A stretch of 22,903 nt of DNA, taken from the NCBI GenBank assembly GCA_030830725.1, contig JAURMN010000078.1, forward strand, positions 1-22,903, given 5' to 3'. Of this stretch, positions 1 to 8,088 are shown in pieces. The position numbers were made by a program, and so were the translations under genes. Below the pieces are notes generated by a model. That model saw nothing but the letters and a program-made list of their open reading frames with translations. It made no database searches and was not told where the DNA came from. This DNA is from Balneolales bacterium (lineage in GTDB: Bacteria; Bacteroidota; Rhodothermia; Balneolales; Balneolaceae). The stretch's first letter is position 1. Every line of letters starts with the position of its first letter.

Positions 1-1205
1 CCTGGCATTACCCAAAACGTAGCTGCATTTGTTAGCCACCCTTCAGCCGTGCTTCCGTCAAGATCAATTCGATCACCCCACCATCCAAGGACATAATTTC
101 CAATCAGCATTCCGGCACCATAGGTCAGTAAATTAAAGAATCCCTGGGCACTGGCTCTCAGGTTTTTTGGCGCTTTTTTATCCACGTATAGCTGTCCAGT
201 CACAAAGAAAAAGTCATAACAAATACCATGAAGCGCAACACCCAACACAACCAATAAAGCAGAAGACGGGAAAAGTCCGAAAAGTAGATAACGTGTAGTC
301 CAGGCCAACATCCCGACTAAAAGCATCCATTTTACTCCAAGTCTTGCGATAAGAAGTGGGATAGCCAACATAAATAGGACTTCACTCATTTGACCGATTG
401 CCATAAAGGAAGCTGATTGTTCTCCAAATGCTACAGCCGCGATAAAGTCATTAGTTCTGGCGTAGTAAAATGCTAGTGGGATACTGATGGCAAAGCTACT
501 GATAGAGAAGATGGCGAAGTTTTTATCTGTCAGTAGTTTCAAAGCATCAAGGCCAAACGCTTTTCCTATGCTGAACTCTTTTCCTTTTTCAGCAGGTGGA
601 GCAGCAGGAAGTGTGAAACTGTAAAACCCGTAAATCACAGAAATAATGGCACTAACCTTCAAAGGAATTGAGGTAGCCTGGACATTGGTTTCACCTGTTA
701 TTGTCTTTAAAATGGGTACATCCACCCAGCCTAATACAGTTTGAGCGACGATGAATCCAGCAGCAATCCATCCAACCGTTCCCCATACACGAATATTGGC
801 AAATTCTTTATCAGGATCCTCAATGTTGGCAAAGGTTATGGCATTCACCAAAGCCAATGTTGGCATATATACCATAAAATATGCAAGCATGACAAGGATA
901 AACGAACCCGGTTCTGTAATTCCAGAGGCATACCAGAGCAATCCAGCTCCCATTAGGTGAGAAATTGCATTCACTTTCTCCGCATTAAAAAAGCGATCCG
1001 CAAGTAAACCCACGAATACTGGTGCAAGTAGTCCGGCCCAATTATGGGTAGCATAGGCCTGACCGATAATAAGATTTAGTCCTTCTGTTCCATCAAATGC
1101 AGACAATAAATAGGTGCCCATGGTTACAAAAAAGGCACCCCAGATAAAGAACTGCAAGAACATCATCAGACTAAGGCGGACCTTTACATTCGAGAGTGTT
1201 GTCAT
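1..1205 (-). CDS. NupG-like MFS permease (C-terminus beyond the window)
   Basis: I translated this gene from the ATG at 1205 down to the left edge, about 401 residues without a stop. It is a polytopic membrane protein of the nucleoside:H+ symporter (NupG/XapB-like) branch of the major facilitator superfamily. It begins MTTLSNVKVRLSLMMFLQFF and continues with a typical first helix pair, FIWGAFFVTMGTYL, a GLLADRFF loop between helices 2 and 3, and NIRVWGTVGWIAAGF further on. Family members are about 420 residues, so probably only a short C-terminal tail is missing. In Bacteroidota such permeases often sit beside Gfo/Idh/MocA and sugar isomerase genes rather than nucleoside genes, so I infer it imports a sugar or keto-sugar made by the neighbouring enzymes. 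It diverges from the oxidoreductase gene at 1463, and the two share a 257-base control region. Family assignment is firm; the substrate is inference. Confidence 0.85.
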   Translation of the reverse strand, partial: MTTLSNVKVRLSLMMFLQFFIWGAFFVTMGTYLLSAFDGTEGLNLIIGQAYATHNWAGLLAPVFVGLLADRFFNAEKVNAISHLMGAGLLWYASGITEPGSFILVMLAYFMVYMPTLALVNAITFANIEDPDKEFANIRVWGTVGWIAAGFIVAQTVLGWVDVPILKTITGETNVQATSIPLKVSAIISVIYGFYSFTLPAAPPAEKGKEFSIGKAFGLDALKLLTDKNFAIFSISSFAISIPLAFYYARTNDFIAAVAFGEQSASFMAIGQMSEVLFMLAIPLLIARLGVKWMLLVGMLAWTTRYLLFGLFPSSALLVVLGVALHGICYDFFFVTGQLYVDKKAPKNLRASAQGFFNLLTYGAGMLIGNYVLGWWGDRIDLDGSTAEGWLTNAATFWVMP

Positions 1206-1356
1206 AGCAGGCTTAGTGTGTATTAACGTTGAAATTGAATGATCTTGGAATGGGTTAAAAAAGCGTTTTTTCTAAACATAAGTCAAGTATTGAATCGAGA
1301 ATCTTGAATTTACTTTAAAGGGAATTCTTCTTTTATTCCAAACTAAATTATTCAAT

Positions 1357-1417
1357 AGATAGGACTTCAATAGTAGCGAATTTGAACTGAATTTTCGAAA
1401 CCTACTATCTGCTATCT
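1357..1417. promoter_or_regulatory. Nested inverted repeat in the divergent control region
   Basis: Between the divergent permease and oxidoreductase genes lies a nested dyad. AGATAG (1357-1362) is complementary to CTATCT (1412-1417), ATAGTAG (1370-1376) to CTACTAT (1402-1408), and CGAA (1377-1380) to TTCG (1394-1397). The arms are separated by small unpaired stretches. It could be an operator for a dimeric regulator or a folded leader in the transcript starting at the 1463 gene. No regulator gene is visible nearby, so its role is inferred from symmetry and position only. Confidence 0.35.
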
Positions 1418-1462
1418 AATGAACTTTTTTTACCGCTTGCTAACTATACACATGGCCGATTA

Positions 1463-2617
1463 ATGAGTATTTCAAATAGAAAAATTAGACTCGGAATGAT
1501 AGGGGGAGGTTCAGGAGCCTTTATTGGAGCTGTTCATCGCATTGCAGGACGTATGGATGGTCAAGCAGAATGGGTTGCTGGTGCCTTTAGTTCGGATCCA
1601 CAAAAGTCAAAAAAGACAGGAGAGGAGCTCTATCTGGATCCTTCCAGAGTCTACGCGACCTATTCAGACATGATCCAGTCCGAGTCGAATCTACCAGACT
1701 CGGAACGAATTGATGCAATCGCAATTGTCACTCCCAATCATCTTCATGCGGCACCTGCTATAGAGGCGCTTGAGCGCGGGTTTCATGTCATGGTTGATAA
1801 ACCCATGGCATTTTCGGTGGAAGAGGCCATTCAAATGCAGAAAGCCGTTGAAAAAAGTGGATGCATTCTCGGAGTCACCCATACGTATAGCGGGTATCCA
1901 ATGATTAAAGAGATGAAACTTCGCATTTCGAGGGGCGAGCTAGGGGATATTAGAAAAATTTTCGTGGAGTACCCACAAGGATGGCTTACTCTGCCTCTGG
2001 AAATGGAAGGGCAAAAGCAGGCTTCCTGGAGAACAGACCCCTCTAAGTCAGGTGCTGGTGGGGCAGTAGGGGATATTGGAACCCATGCAGCCCATCTTGC
2101 CGAATATGTGACTGGACTAAAGATTCTGGAGCTCTCGGCTCAACTCAAAAGTCATATTGTTGGTAGACTACTGGATGATGATTCAGCTGCATTACTACGA
2201 TTTGAAAAAGGCGTAACCGGGTCCTTAATTGCAACACAGGTTGCAGCAGGTGAGGAGAATACCATGAAACTACGTGTATATGGGGATCTTGGAGGACTAG
2301 AGTGGTCACATGGGGATCCGAATACTCTTTTGTGGAAGCCCTTGGATCAACCAATGCAAGTCTTAAGGGCCTCGAATGGATACTTGTCAAAAGCAGTATC
2401 TAGTTTGGGACGAACTCCCCCTGGACACCCAGAAGGATTTTTGGAGGCTTTTGCTAACCTATATATGGCATTTTTTAATGCCATTCGTGCTCATGAAAAA
2501 GGAATTGGGTCGGTCCCAGATTTACCCAATGTTCTTGATGGTGTCCGTGGGATGAAATTTATAGATGCAATGGTTCGGTCATCTGCGAGTGAAGGAAAAT
2601 GGACTCTAATCGCATAA
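1463..2617 (+). CDS. Gfo/Idh/MocA family NAD(P)-dependent oxidoreductase
   Basis: This 384-residue protein is a cytosolic sugar or inositol-type dehydrogenase. The N-terminal Rossmann fold shows GMIGGGSGAFIGAVHR (residues 11-26). The family's catalytic lysine lies in VDKP (K113; most relatives have EKP). The C-terminal domain carries GDIGTHAAHLAEYVTG (203-218) with the expected active-site D204 and H208. No signal peptide or Tat motif is present, so it acts in the cytoplasm, unlike the many exported members of this family in Bacteroidota. It is the first gene of the rightward series and is followed after 134 bases by a TIM-barrel isomerase. Its likely job is to reduce or oxidise a keto-sugar imported by the divergent permease. 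The start ATG overlaps the stop of a three-codon ORF (1452-1463). Substrate is unknown. Confidence 0.9.
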   Translation: MSISNRKIRLGMIGGGSGAFIGAVHRIAGRMDGQAEWVAGAFSSDPQKSKKTGEELYLDPSRVYATYSDMIQSESNLPDSERIDAIAIVTPNHLHAAPAIEALERGFHVMVDKPMAFSVEEAIQMQKAVEKSGCILGVTHTYSGYPMIKEMKLRISRGELGDIRKIFVEYPQGWLTLPLEMEGQKQASWRTDPSKSGAGGAVGDIGTHAAHLAEYVTGLKILELSAQLKSHIVGRLLDDDSAALLRFEKGVTGSLIATQVAAGEENTMKLRVYGDLGGLEWSHGDPNTLLWKPLDQPMQVLRASNGYLSKAVSSLGRTPPGHPEGFLEAFANLYMAFFNAIRAHEKGIGSVPDLPNVLDGVRGMKFIDAMVRSSASEGKWTLIA

Positions 2618-2632
2618 GACGTCCAGTCTTTT
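2616..2632 (+). terminator. Short hairpin after the oxidoreductase stop codon
   Basis: AAGAC (2616-2620) and GTCTT (2626-2630) form a five-base-pair stem with a five-base loop, followed by only two more T residues. It begins within the stop codon of the 1463 gene. The stem is short and the T-run poor, so termination, if any, would be partial. Confidence 0.2.
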
Positions 2633-2751
2633 GAGATCACCTAAGTGTAATATTCCGAAAATCTGACCTAAGGGTTTTAAAACAGTTCATACTCTTTATA
2701 TAGACACTTCCGAATCTTAAAACCTGTCAATCAACAATAAAACCCTGGAAA

Positions 2752-3807
2752 ATGAATACAATTAAAGGCCCTGCGATTTTTCTCGCTCAATTTATAGGCG
2801 ACAAAGCACCCTTTAACACCCTCGAGGGACTCTGTAAATGGGCTGCAGATCTTGGGTATAAAGGCGTTCAAATTCCCACATGGGAATCAAGATTGATCGA
2901 CCTAAAAAAGGTGGCAGAGAGTAAAACCTATGCCGACGAGTACAAAGGCAAAATTGCAGAATATGGTATGGAAATTACTGAATTATCGACCCATCTTCAG
3001 GGGCAATTAGTGGCTTTACACCCTGCATACGACCGAATGTTTGATGCCTTTGCCCCTAAAGAGCTTCATGGAAATCGCCAGGGTAAAATGGAGTGGGCGG
3101 CTGAGCAGGTAAAATTGGGAGCCCGTGCAAGTGGAAATTTAAGCCTCAAAACTCAAGCCACCTTTCCAGGAGCATTGATGTGGCATACGGTGTACCCTTG
3201 GCCTCAACGGCCTACCGGTTTAGTGGAAGAGGGTTTCAAAGAATTGGCTCGACTTTGGAAACCTATTTTGGATGAATTTGATCGGAATGGTGTGGATGCA
3301 GCATTTGAGATTCATGCCGGTGAGGATGTTCATGATGGTGTAACCTTTGAGCGGTTTCTTGAAGCCTCGAATCACCACCCCCGACTCCAAATGCTATTCG
3401 ATCCTTCTCACTTTATCCTCCAGCAACTAGACTATTTGGAGATGATCGATATTTACCATCCTTATATTAAGGCCATACACGTGAAAGATGCTGAGTATAT
3501 TCGATCAGGAAGAAGTGGCGTTTATGGTGGATATCAAGATTGGATCGATCGTCCTGGTCGATTCCGCTCCATTGGAGATGGTCAAGTTGACTTTAGAGGG
3601 ATCTTTAGTCGCTTATCTAAATATGGTTTCCAAGGATGGGCAGTATTGGAGTGGGAGTGTTGTATTAAATCTCCTGAACAAGGCGCCCGTGAAGGTGCCA
3701 ACTATATCTCCGATTTTATCATCGAAGTTACGGACAAAGCCTTTGATGATTTTGCAGGAACAACCAAGGATCATAAGTTGATACAACATATCCTTGGATT
3801 GACATGA
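2752..3807 (+). CDS. Cytosolic sugar phosphate isomerase/epimerase (AP-endonuclease-2/xylose-isomerase-like TIM barrel)
   Basis: This 351-residue protein has no signal peptide and matches the TIM-barrel 'sugar phosphate isomerase/epimerase' group. Candidate metal and substrate residues are E186/H188 in AFEIHAGED, D217 and H220 in LFDPSHF, H243 in AIHVKDAEY, and E300 in VLEWECC. The stretch GARASGNLSLKTQATFPGA and the later HTVYPWPQRP (145-154) are hallmarks of a conserved subgroup commonly found next to Gfo/Idh/MocA dehydrogenases. I infer it isomerises or epimerises the product of the neighbouring dehydrogenase, or of an imported keto-sugar. It lies 134 bases after the oxidoreductase, and a probable terminator hairpin follows at 3862. 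Family is well supported; the specific reaction is not. Confidence 0.88.
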   Translation: MNTIKGPAIFLAQFIGDKAPFNTLEGLCKWAADLGYKGVQIPTWESRLIDLKKVAESKTYADEYKGKIAEYGMEITELSTHLQGQLVALHPAYDRMFDAFAPKELHGNRQGKMEWAAEQVKLGARASGNLSLKTQATFPGALMWHTVYPWPQRPTGLVEEGFKELARLWKPILDEFDRNGVDAAFEIHAGEDVHDGVTFERFLEASNHHPRLQMLFDPSHFILQQLDYLEMIDIYHPYIKAIHVKDAEYIRSGRSGVYGGYQDWIDRPGRFRSIGDGQVDFRGIFSRLSKYGFQGWAVLEWECCIKSPEQGAREGANYISDFIIEVTDKAFDDFAGTTKDHKLIQHILGLT

Positions 3808-3861
3808 TAAATAGTAAGTTAACGCATGTATATCGCAACTCAACGTTATTGTTTCTGAGTG

Positions 3862-3880
3862 AATAAACACGTTTATTTTT
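3862..3880 (+). terminator. Probable rho-independent terminator
   Basis: AATAAAC (3862-3868) and GTTTATT (3871-3877) are perfectly complementary and are followed by further T residues. The stem is AT-rich with a tight loop of about four bases, so it is weaker than a classical terminator. It sits between the cytosolic isomerase and the lipoprotein isomerase gene and may separate two transcription units or reduce read-through. Confidence 0.35.
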
Positions 3881-3916
3881 ATGTAAATAATTTTTCCATT
3901 CGCCATTTAAAAAACT

Positions 3917-4906
3917 ATGCACCGTAAAGAATTTTTAAAACTTTCCGCTTTTGGGGCTACCGCCACGGTCGGACTTCCATTTTTTCTTCAGGCTTGTTCA
4001 TCGGAGACGTCTGTTGCATCTTCTGAGAATCTCTTTTTCAAACTTTCACTTGCACAATGGTCACTCCATAAATCCATTTTTGGATCCTCAATTGAAAAAG
4101 GGTGGGAGTCTATGACAAACCTCCTGAAGACCGATCCTCAGGCCGTATTTCAGGGTAGCGTTAAACCTCTCGATTTTCCGAGGATTGCGAGACAGGAATA
4201 CGGTTTTGATGCTGTTGAATATGTGACCATTTTCTATCCCGAAACCACCGGTGCTTCAGATACTCATATCAAGCAACTCAAAGAAACCTCAGATCAAGAG
4301 GGAGTTCGGAATGTATTGATGATGGTGGACCAAGAGGGTGCGCTTGGAGATCCGGATGAAAAAGCCCGCCAGCGAGCGATTGAAAATCATTATAAATGGG
4401 TCGAGTGCGCTGCTTTTTTAGGATGTCACTCGATTCGAGTGAATGCGCAAAGTCAGGGTGCGTGGGATAAGCAGCATGATTTGGCTGCTGATGGCTTGCG
4501 ACGCCTTTCTGAGCATGCTCAAGCATCTGGAATCAATATCATAGTGGAAAATCACGGAGGTCTTTCTTCAAATGGAGAGTGGTTGTCTTCAGTAATTGCA
4601 TCAGTAAATATGGAAAATTGTGGAACTCTACCTGATTTTGGAAATTTTCGAATCTCTGAAACTGAGACATTTGACACCTACAATGGAATGGAGCTGTTAA
4701 TGCCTTTTGCGAAAGGAGTCAGTGCCAAGAGTTATGATTTCGGACCGAATGGGGAAGAAACTAGTCTCGATTATCAACGAATTCTAAACATTGTGAAAGA
4801 TGCAGGATATACAAGTTACATCGGAATTGAATATGAAGGATCAAGACTCTCTGAAGCTGATGGTATCCGTGCTACCCGTGATCTTCTTATCAAACATGGA
4901 GTATAA
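3917..4906 (+). CDS. Exported TIM-barrel sugar isomerase/epimerase-like lipoprotein
   Basis: This 329-residue TIM-barrel protein starts MHRKEFLKLSAFGATATVGL and reaches a lipobox (LQAC, C27), so it is probably a lipoprotein facing the periplasm. Only one basic pair precedes the hydrophobic stretch, so whether Sec or Tat is used is unclear. Barrel landmarks are VENHGGLSSNG (E211 to G220), TLPDFGNF (D240), VSAKSYDF (K271, where many xylose-isomerase-like enzymes have His) and IGIEYEG (E305). Its stop shares one base with the start of the following GMC gene (TAATG at 4904-4908), so the two are translationally coupled. I infer it acts on an oxidised sugar in the periplasm together with the GMC enzyme, as an isomerase, epimerase or keto-glycoside lyase. 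The fold is well supported; the reaction is inference. Confidence 0.82.
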   Translation: MHRKEFLKLSAFGATATVGLPFFLQACSSETSVASSENLFFKLSLAQWSLHKSIFGSSIEKGWESMTNLLKTDPQAVFQGSVKPLDFPRIARQEYGFDAVEYVTIFYPETTGASDTHIKQLKETSDQEGVRNVLMMVDQEGALGDPDEKARQRAIENHYKWVECAAFLGCHSIRVNAQSQGAWDKQHDLAADGLRRLSEHAQASGINIIVENHGGLSSNGEWLSSVIASVNMENCGTLPDFGNFRISETETFDTYNGMELLMPFAKGVSAKSYDFGPNGEETSLDYQRILNIVKDAGYTSYIGIEYEGSRLSEADGIRATRDLLIKHGV

Positions 4907-6618
4907 TGAACATTAAGTCCTCTTCAGAAGTCTATGACGTTTGTATAATTGGCTCCGGTGCCGGTGGGGGTATGGCCGCAAAGGTCTGTGCAGAAGCTGG
5001 GGCCAAAGTCGTAATGTTGGAAGCAGGCCCGTGGTTTGCATCTGAATCTGCCGACATGTTAGCTTGGTCCTATGAGTCCCCTCGCCGTGGAAGAGGTTCC
5101 AAAGAGCGTCCCTTCGGTGAGTTTGATGCCTGTTATGGCGGTTGGGATATCGAAGGTGAACCCTATCGTGGGGATAGTGGAGATGGATTTTCCTGGTTCA
5201 GAGCACGAATGCTTGGAGGCAGAACCAATCACTGGGGTCGTATTTCTCTTCGATTTGGTCCTGATGATTTCAAAGGGAAATCTAAAGATGGCCACGGGGA
5301 TGACTGGCCAATCAGCTATGCTGATGTTAAACCTTATTACGACCGAATTGATCAGGAAATCGGGATTTTTGGATCTAATGAGGGGTATTATAACGAGCCA
5401 GATGGCTACTTTATGCCACCACCGACTCCTCGCGCGCACGAACGCTTTATTCAAAAAGGGGCCACGAAGTTAGGTATTCCCTTCATCCCTTCTCGGCTAT
5501 CGATAATAACTAAGCCACTGAACGGACGAGCCGCCTGTCACTATTGCGGACAGTGTAACCGCAGCTGTGCAACTCATTCCAATTTCTCTACTCCATCTGT
5601 ACTCCTTCCACCGGCTTTGGCCACCGGAAATCTACAAATTGTAACCGATGCCATGGCCCGCGAAATTCTAGTGAAAGACGGTAAAGTAAGCGGGGTAGCC
5701 TATATCGATAAAACGACTCGTCAGGAGCGTGAAGTGAAAGCTAAGGCGGTTGTGGTTGCGGCAAGTGCTTGTGAATCAGCCCGCCTGTTACTGAACTCCA
5801 AGTCTGCAGATCATCCAAATGGCCTGGCAAATTCCTCTGGAGTGATTGGTAAATATCTGATGGATACCACTGGGTATTCTATGGGTGGATTCTTCCCGCA
5901 GTTGATGGATCAGGCCTCATACAATTCGGACGGTGTTGGTGGAGCTCATCTTTACGTGCCTTGGTGGTTGGATAATAAGAAGCTCGACTTTCCACGTGGC
6001 TATCACATAGAGATGTGGGGAGGTCGTGGAATGCCATCCTATGGGTTTATGAGTGACATTCATCGACTCAATCGATTCATTGAGGGGCGATCTACTGGTG
6101 GTGGCTATGGACGTCAGCTTAAGGATGATTATCGCAGACTTTATGGATCTACCGTTGGATTTTCTGGCCGCGGGGAAGGAATCGCATATGAGACCAATTA
6201 TTGTGAAATCGATCCAAACGGAGTGGATGAATTTGGAATTCCGACCCTCCGATTCCACTACGAGTGGTCAGATGAAGAATACAACCAGGTCAAGCATATG
6301 CAGGAGACCTTCAATACGCTCATTACCGAATTAGGCGGAATTCCAATGTGGGACGCTCCTGGGAAAGAGCAAGGATATGGGATTACTAAACCTGGTCAAA
6401 TCATTCATGAAACCGGAACAGTCCGGATGGGATCTGATCCATCGAAATCTGCGGTAAATAACTATGGACAGGCACACGATGTGCCAAATCTCTTTGTGAT
6501 GGATGGAGCTACGTTCGTTTCACAACCCCATAAAAATCCAACGTGGACAATTTTAGCATTAGCACTTCGAAACTCTGAGTACTTAATGGATCAAAGTCGC
6601 AAAGGAGGTCTATTATGA
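4906..6618 (+). CDS. GMC-family FAD sugar dehydrogenase, catalytic subunit 1
   Basis: This 570-residue flavoprotein belongs to the GMC oxidoreductases of the gluconate/FAD-glucose dehydrogenase type. The dinucleotide-binding motif is IIGSGAGGGMAAKV (14-27), followed by GGRTNHWGR (104-112). Near the C-terminus HETGTVRMG (501-509) supplies the probable catalytic His501, and HKNPTW (542-547) the second residue, N544. CHYCGQCNRSC (211-221) provides C211, C217 and C221 in the C-X5-C-X3-C spacing known for the iron-sulfur cluster of FAD glucose dehydrogenase, plus an extra C214. It has no signal peptide. It overlaps the next gene, a Tat-signal small subunit, and is probably exported folded as its passenger. 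It likely oxidises a hydroxyl of a sugar or glycoside and passes electrons to the respiratory chain. Substrate is not readable from sequence. Confidence 0.9.
   Translation: MNIKSSSEVYDVCIIGSGAGGGMAAKVCAEAGAKVVMLEAGPWFASESADMLAWSYESPRRGRGSKERPFGEFDACYGGWDIEGEPYRGDSGDGFSWFRARMLGGRTNHWGRISLRFGPDDFKGKSKDGHGDDWPISYADVKPYYDRIDQEIGIFGSNEGYYNEPDGYFMPPPTPRAHERFIQKGATKLGIPFIPSRLSIITKPLNGRAACHYCGQCNRSCATHSNFSTPSVLLPPALATGNLQIVTDAMAREILVKDGKVSGVAYIDKTTRQEREVKAKAVVVAASACESARLLLNSKSADHPNGLANSSGVIGKYLMDTTGYSMGGFFPQLMDQASYNSDGVGGAHLYVPWWLDNKKLDFPRGYHIEMWGGRGMPSYGFMSDIHRLNRFIEGRSTGGGYGRQLKDDYRRLYGSTVGFSGRGEGIAYETNYCEIDPNGVDEFGIPTLRFHYEWSDEEYNQVKHMQETFNTLITELGGIPMWDAPGKEQGYGITKPGQIIHETGTVRMGSDPSKSAVNNYGQAHDVPNLFVMDGATFVSQPHKNPTWTILALALRNSEYLMDQSRKGGLL
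6601..6614 (+). promoter_or_regulatory. Strong Shine-Dalgarno site for small subunit 1
   Basis: AAAGGAGGT lies six bases before the ATG at 6615, inside the last codons of the GMC gene (Lys-Gly-Gly). Near-perfect SD sites are unusual in Bacteroidota. Here it would let ribosomes restart at the ATGA overlap and make the partner subunit in step with the catalytic subunit. Confidence 0.5.
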
Positions 6619-7253
6619 GCAAGATGAACAGAAGAGAAGCTCTTAAAACCATGGCTCTTGGGACACTGGGTGCCGGGGCACTTCTTACAGGTTGTAAGTC
6701 TGGAGAGGAAACAGGTCATGCGGCCCACGTCCACACTCGGCTCCCTGGAAAAATTGAGGATCCCTTAAGAGCTTCACCCGGTGGAGAAGCCTTACGGAAT
6801 TGGAAGCGTCAATTTTTCGACGAACATGAGTTTGAAACCATTCGTCAACTGGTAAATCATATTATTCCTGCGGACGAGAAAAGTGGCAGTGCAGAAGATG
6901 CCAATGTTCCCAATTTCATCGATTTTATCATGACAGAAAACAAGCAGGATCAGACCTTGATGCGTGGAGGATTGAAATGGCTCGATCTCACCTGTACCGA
7001 AGATTATGGAGATCTGTTTACAAACCTTCCAAAAGAGTCTCAATTTGCCATGATGGATCGTTTGGCTTGGCCGGAGAAAGCAGTACCCGAAGATAAGCCA
7101 GGTGAACGGTTCTTTAACCTGGTGCGAAACTATACCTCCACTGGCTTTTGGTCAAGCAAAATAGGAATGCAGGATATCGGATATATTGGGAATGTGCCTT
7201 ATTACTGGGAGGGCCCACCGGAATCAGAACTCAAACGTTTGGGATTAACTTGA
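6615..7253 (+). CDS. Gluconate 2-dehydrogenase subunit 3 family protein (Tat-exported partner 1)
   Basis: This 212-residue protein is the small partner of the preceding GMC flavoprotein. It opens with a Tat-like motif, NRREALKTMALGTLGAGALL, ending at a lipobox (LLTGC, C27), so it should be exported through Tat and lipidated. After a linker comes the family core: FETIRQLVNHIIPADEKSG, then VPNFIDFIM, and a C-terminal part with GFWSSKIGMQDIGYIGN. In FAD glucose dehydrogenase and gluconate dehydrogenase this subunit is a 'hitchhiker' chaperone that carries the folded catalytic subunit across the inner membrane. Its start codon overlaps the GMC stop (ATGA, 6615-6618), fitting equimolar synthesis. 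It has no obvious cofactor site. No cytochrome c subunit follows, so the electron acceptor must be encoded elsewhere. Confidence 0.88.
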   Translation: MSKMNRREALKTMALGTLGAGALLTGCKSGEETGHAAHVHTRLPGKIEDPLRASPGGEALRNWKRQFFDEHEFETIRQLVNHIIPADEKSGSAEDANVPNFIDFIMTENKQDQTLMRGGLKWLDLTCTEDYGDLFTNLPKESQFAMMDRLAWPEKAVPEDKPGERFFNLVRNYTSTGFWSSKIGMQDIGYIGNVPYYWEGPPESELKRLGLT

Positions 7254-7284
7254 CTCCTTCATCAACCTCAATTCATCCAAATAA

Positions 7285-8031
7285 ATGAAAACCTGTTTCT
7301 TACTTCTCTTTTCAATAATGACTATTTCGTGTCAAAATTCTGGTAGAACCGGTTCTGAAAACCAACTCAACAAACTTACCAAAACCGAAGAAGACGCTGG
7401 ATGGCAACTTCTCTTTGATGGACAAACCATGGAGCATTGGAGGGTTTACAATCAGCCAAATATCCCGGGAGAGAATTGGAGGGTAGAAGATGGTCTGATG
7501 GTATTTCGTCCCCAGTCTAATGGTGAGTGGACTTCAGGTCTGGATATCATTACGAAAGAGACCTATTCTGATTTTGAGTTTGTGATGGAATGGAAAATCT
7601 CTGAAGGTGGGAACAGCGGTATTTTCTATCATGTTATTGAGCAACCTGATAAGGCTCTTTATTGGTCCGGGCCCGAAATGCAGATTTTGGATAATGAAAA
7701 TCATCCGGACGCAAATTTGGGAATTGATGGAAATCGAAAAGCAGGGTCTCTCTACGATTTAATCCCAGCGAGTCCACAAAATGCGAATCCACATGGAGAA
7801 TGGAATTTGGTGAAGATTGTCTCAAAAGGACCTACCATTGAACATTGGCAAAATGGCGAAAGGGTACTTCACTATGAACGATGGACGAATGAATGGAATG
7901 AGATGGTTGCGAACAGCAAATTTGCCGAACATCCGGAATTTGGCCAGGCAAAAGAGGGTCATCTCTCACTACAAGATCACGGTGATGTTGTGATGTTCCG
8001 AAACCTGAAAATTCGTCGCTTAGACATTTGA
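7285..8031 (+). CDS. DUF1080 (3-keto-disaccharide hydrolase family) lipoprotein
   Basis: This 248-residue protein starts with a short type II signal sequence ending at a lipobox (TISC, C16). The rest is a single DUF1080 domain of the concanavalin-like beta-sandwich type. Recognisable segments are GWQLLFDGQTMEHW (39-52), NWRVEDGLMVF (64-74), SDFEFVMEWKISEGGNSGIFY (95-115, quoted in part), PEMQILDN (130-137), GEWNLVKIV (171-179) and HLSLQDHG (226-233). Members of this family cleave 3-keto-disaccharides or 3-keto-glycosides. It sits 31 bases after one GMC dehydrogenase pair and 57 bases before another. The arrangement fits oxidation of a glycoside by a GMC enzyme followed by cleavage here, both outside the inner membrane. 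Whether it acts as hydrolase or lyase, and on which glycoside, cannot be told from sequence. Confidence 0.88.
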   Translation: MKTCFLLLFSIMTISCQNSGRTGSENQLNKLTKTEEDAGWQLLFDGQTMEHWRVYNQPNIPGENWRVEDGLMVFRPQSNGEWTSGLDIITKETYSDFEFVMEWKISEGGNSGIFYHVIEQPDKALYWSGPEMQILDNENHPDANLGIDGNRKAGSLYDLIPASPQNANPHGEWNLVKIVSKGPTIEHWQNGERVLHYERWTNEWNEMVANSKFAEHPEFGQAKEGHLSLQDHGDVVMFRNLKIRRLDI

Positions 8032-8051
8032 TCGTTCAATTTCACATTTTA

Positions 8052-8077
8052 TTTGTTAGACGGGCTATACTAACAAA
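8052..8077. promoter_or_regulatory. Perfect 8-bp inverted repeat before the second GMC gene
   Basis: TTTGTTAG (8052-8059) and CTAACAAA (8070-8077) are perfectly complementary across a ten-base spacer and end 11 bases before the ATG at 8089. There is no T-run on either side, so it is not a standard terminator. It could be an operator or an mRNA structure controlling the second dehydrogenase module independently of DUF1080. Confidence 0.35.
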
Positions 8078-8088
8078 GACCTAATAAC

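Noticed and set aside
741..960. Two short overlapping plus-strand ORFs near the left edge
   Set aside because: They run antisense through the NupG-like permease, whose minus-strand reading gives a clear 12-helix protein; their translations look like no known family.
1206..1462. Bacteroidota promoter boxes for the divergent permease and oxidoreductase genes
   Set aside because: Only near-matches to TAnnTTTG were found (for example TATGTTTA on the minus strand at 1280-1273), and none had a TTG at the right spacing.
1452..1463. Three-codon ORF (Met-Ala-Asp-stop) overlapping the start of the Gfo/Idh/MocA gene
   Set aside because: It has the TAATG overlap seen at real gene junctions, but a three-codon ORF is easily random, and no upstream ribosome site or conservation can be shown.
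5059..5473. ORFs of about 130 residues on both strands inside the first GMC gene
   Set aside because: They are shadows of the GMC coding frame, which has clear FAD and active-site motifs; neither shadow has domain features.
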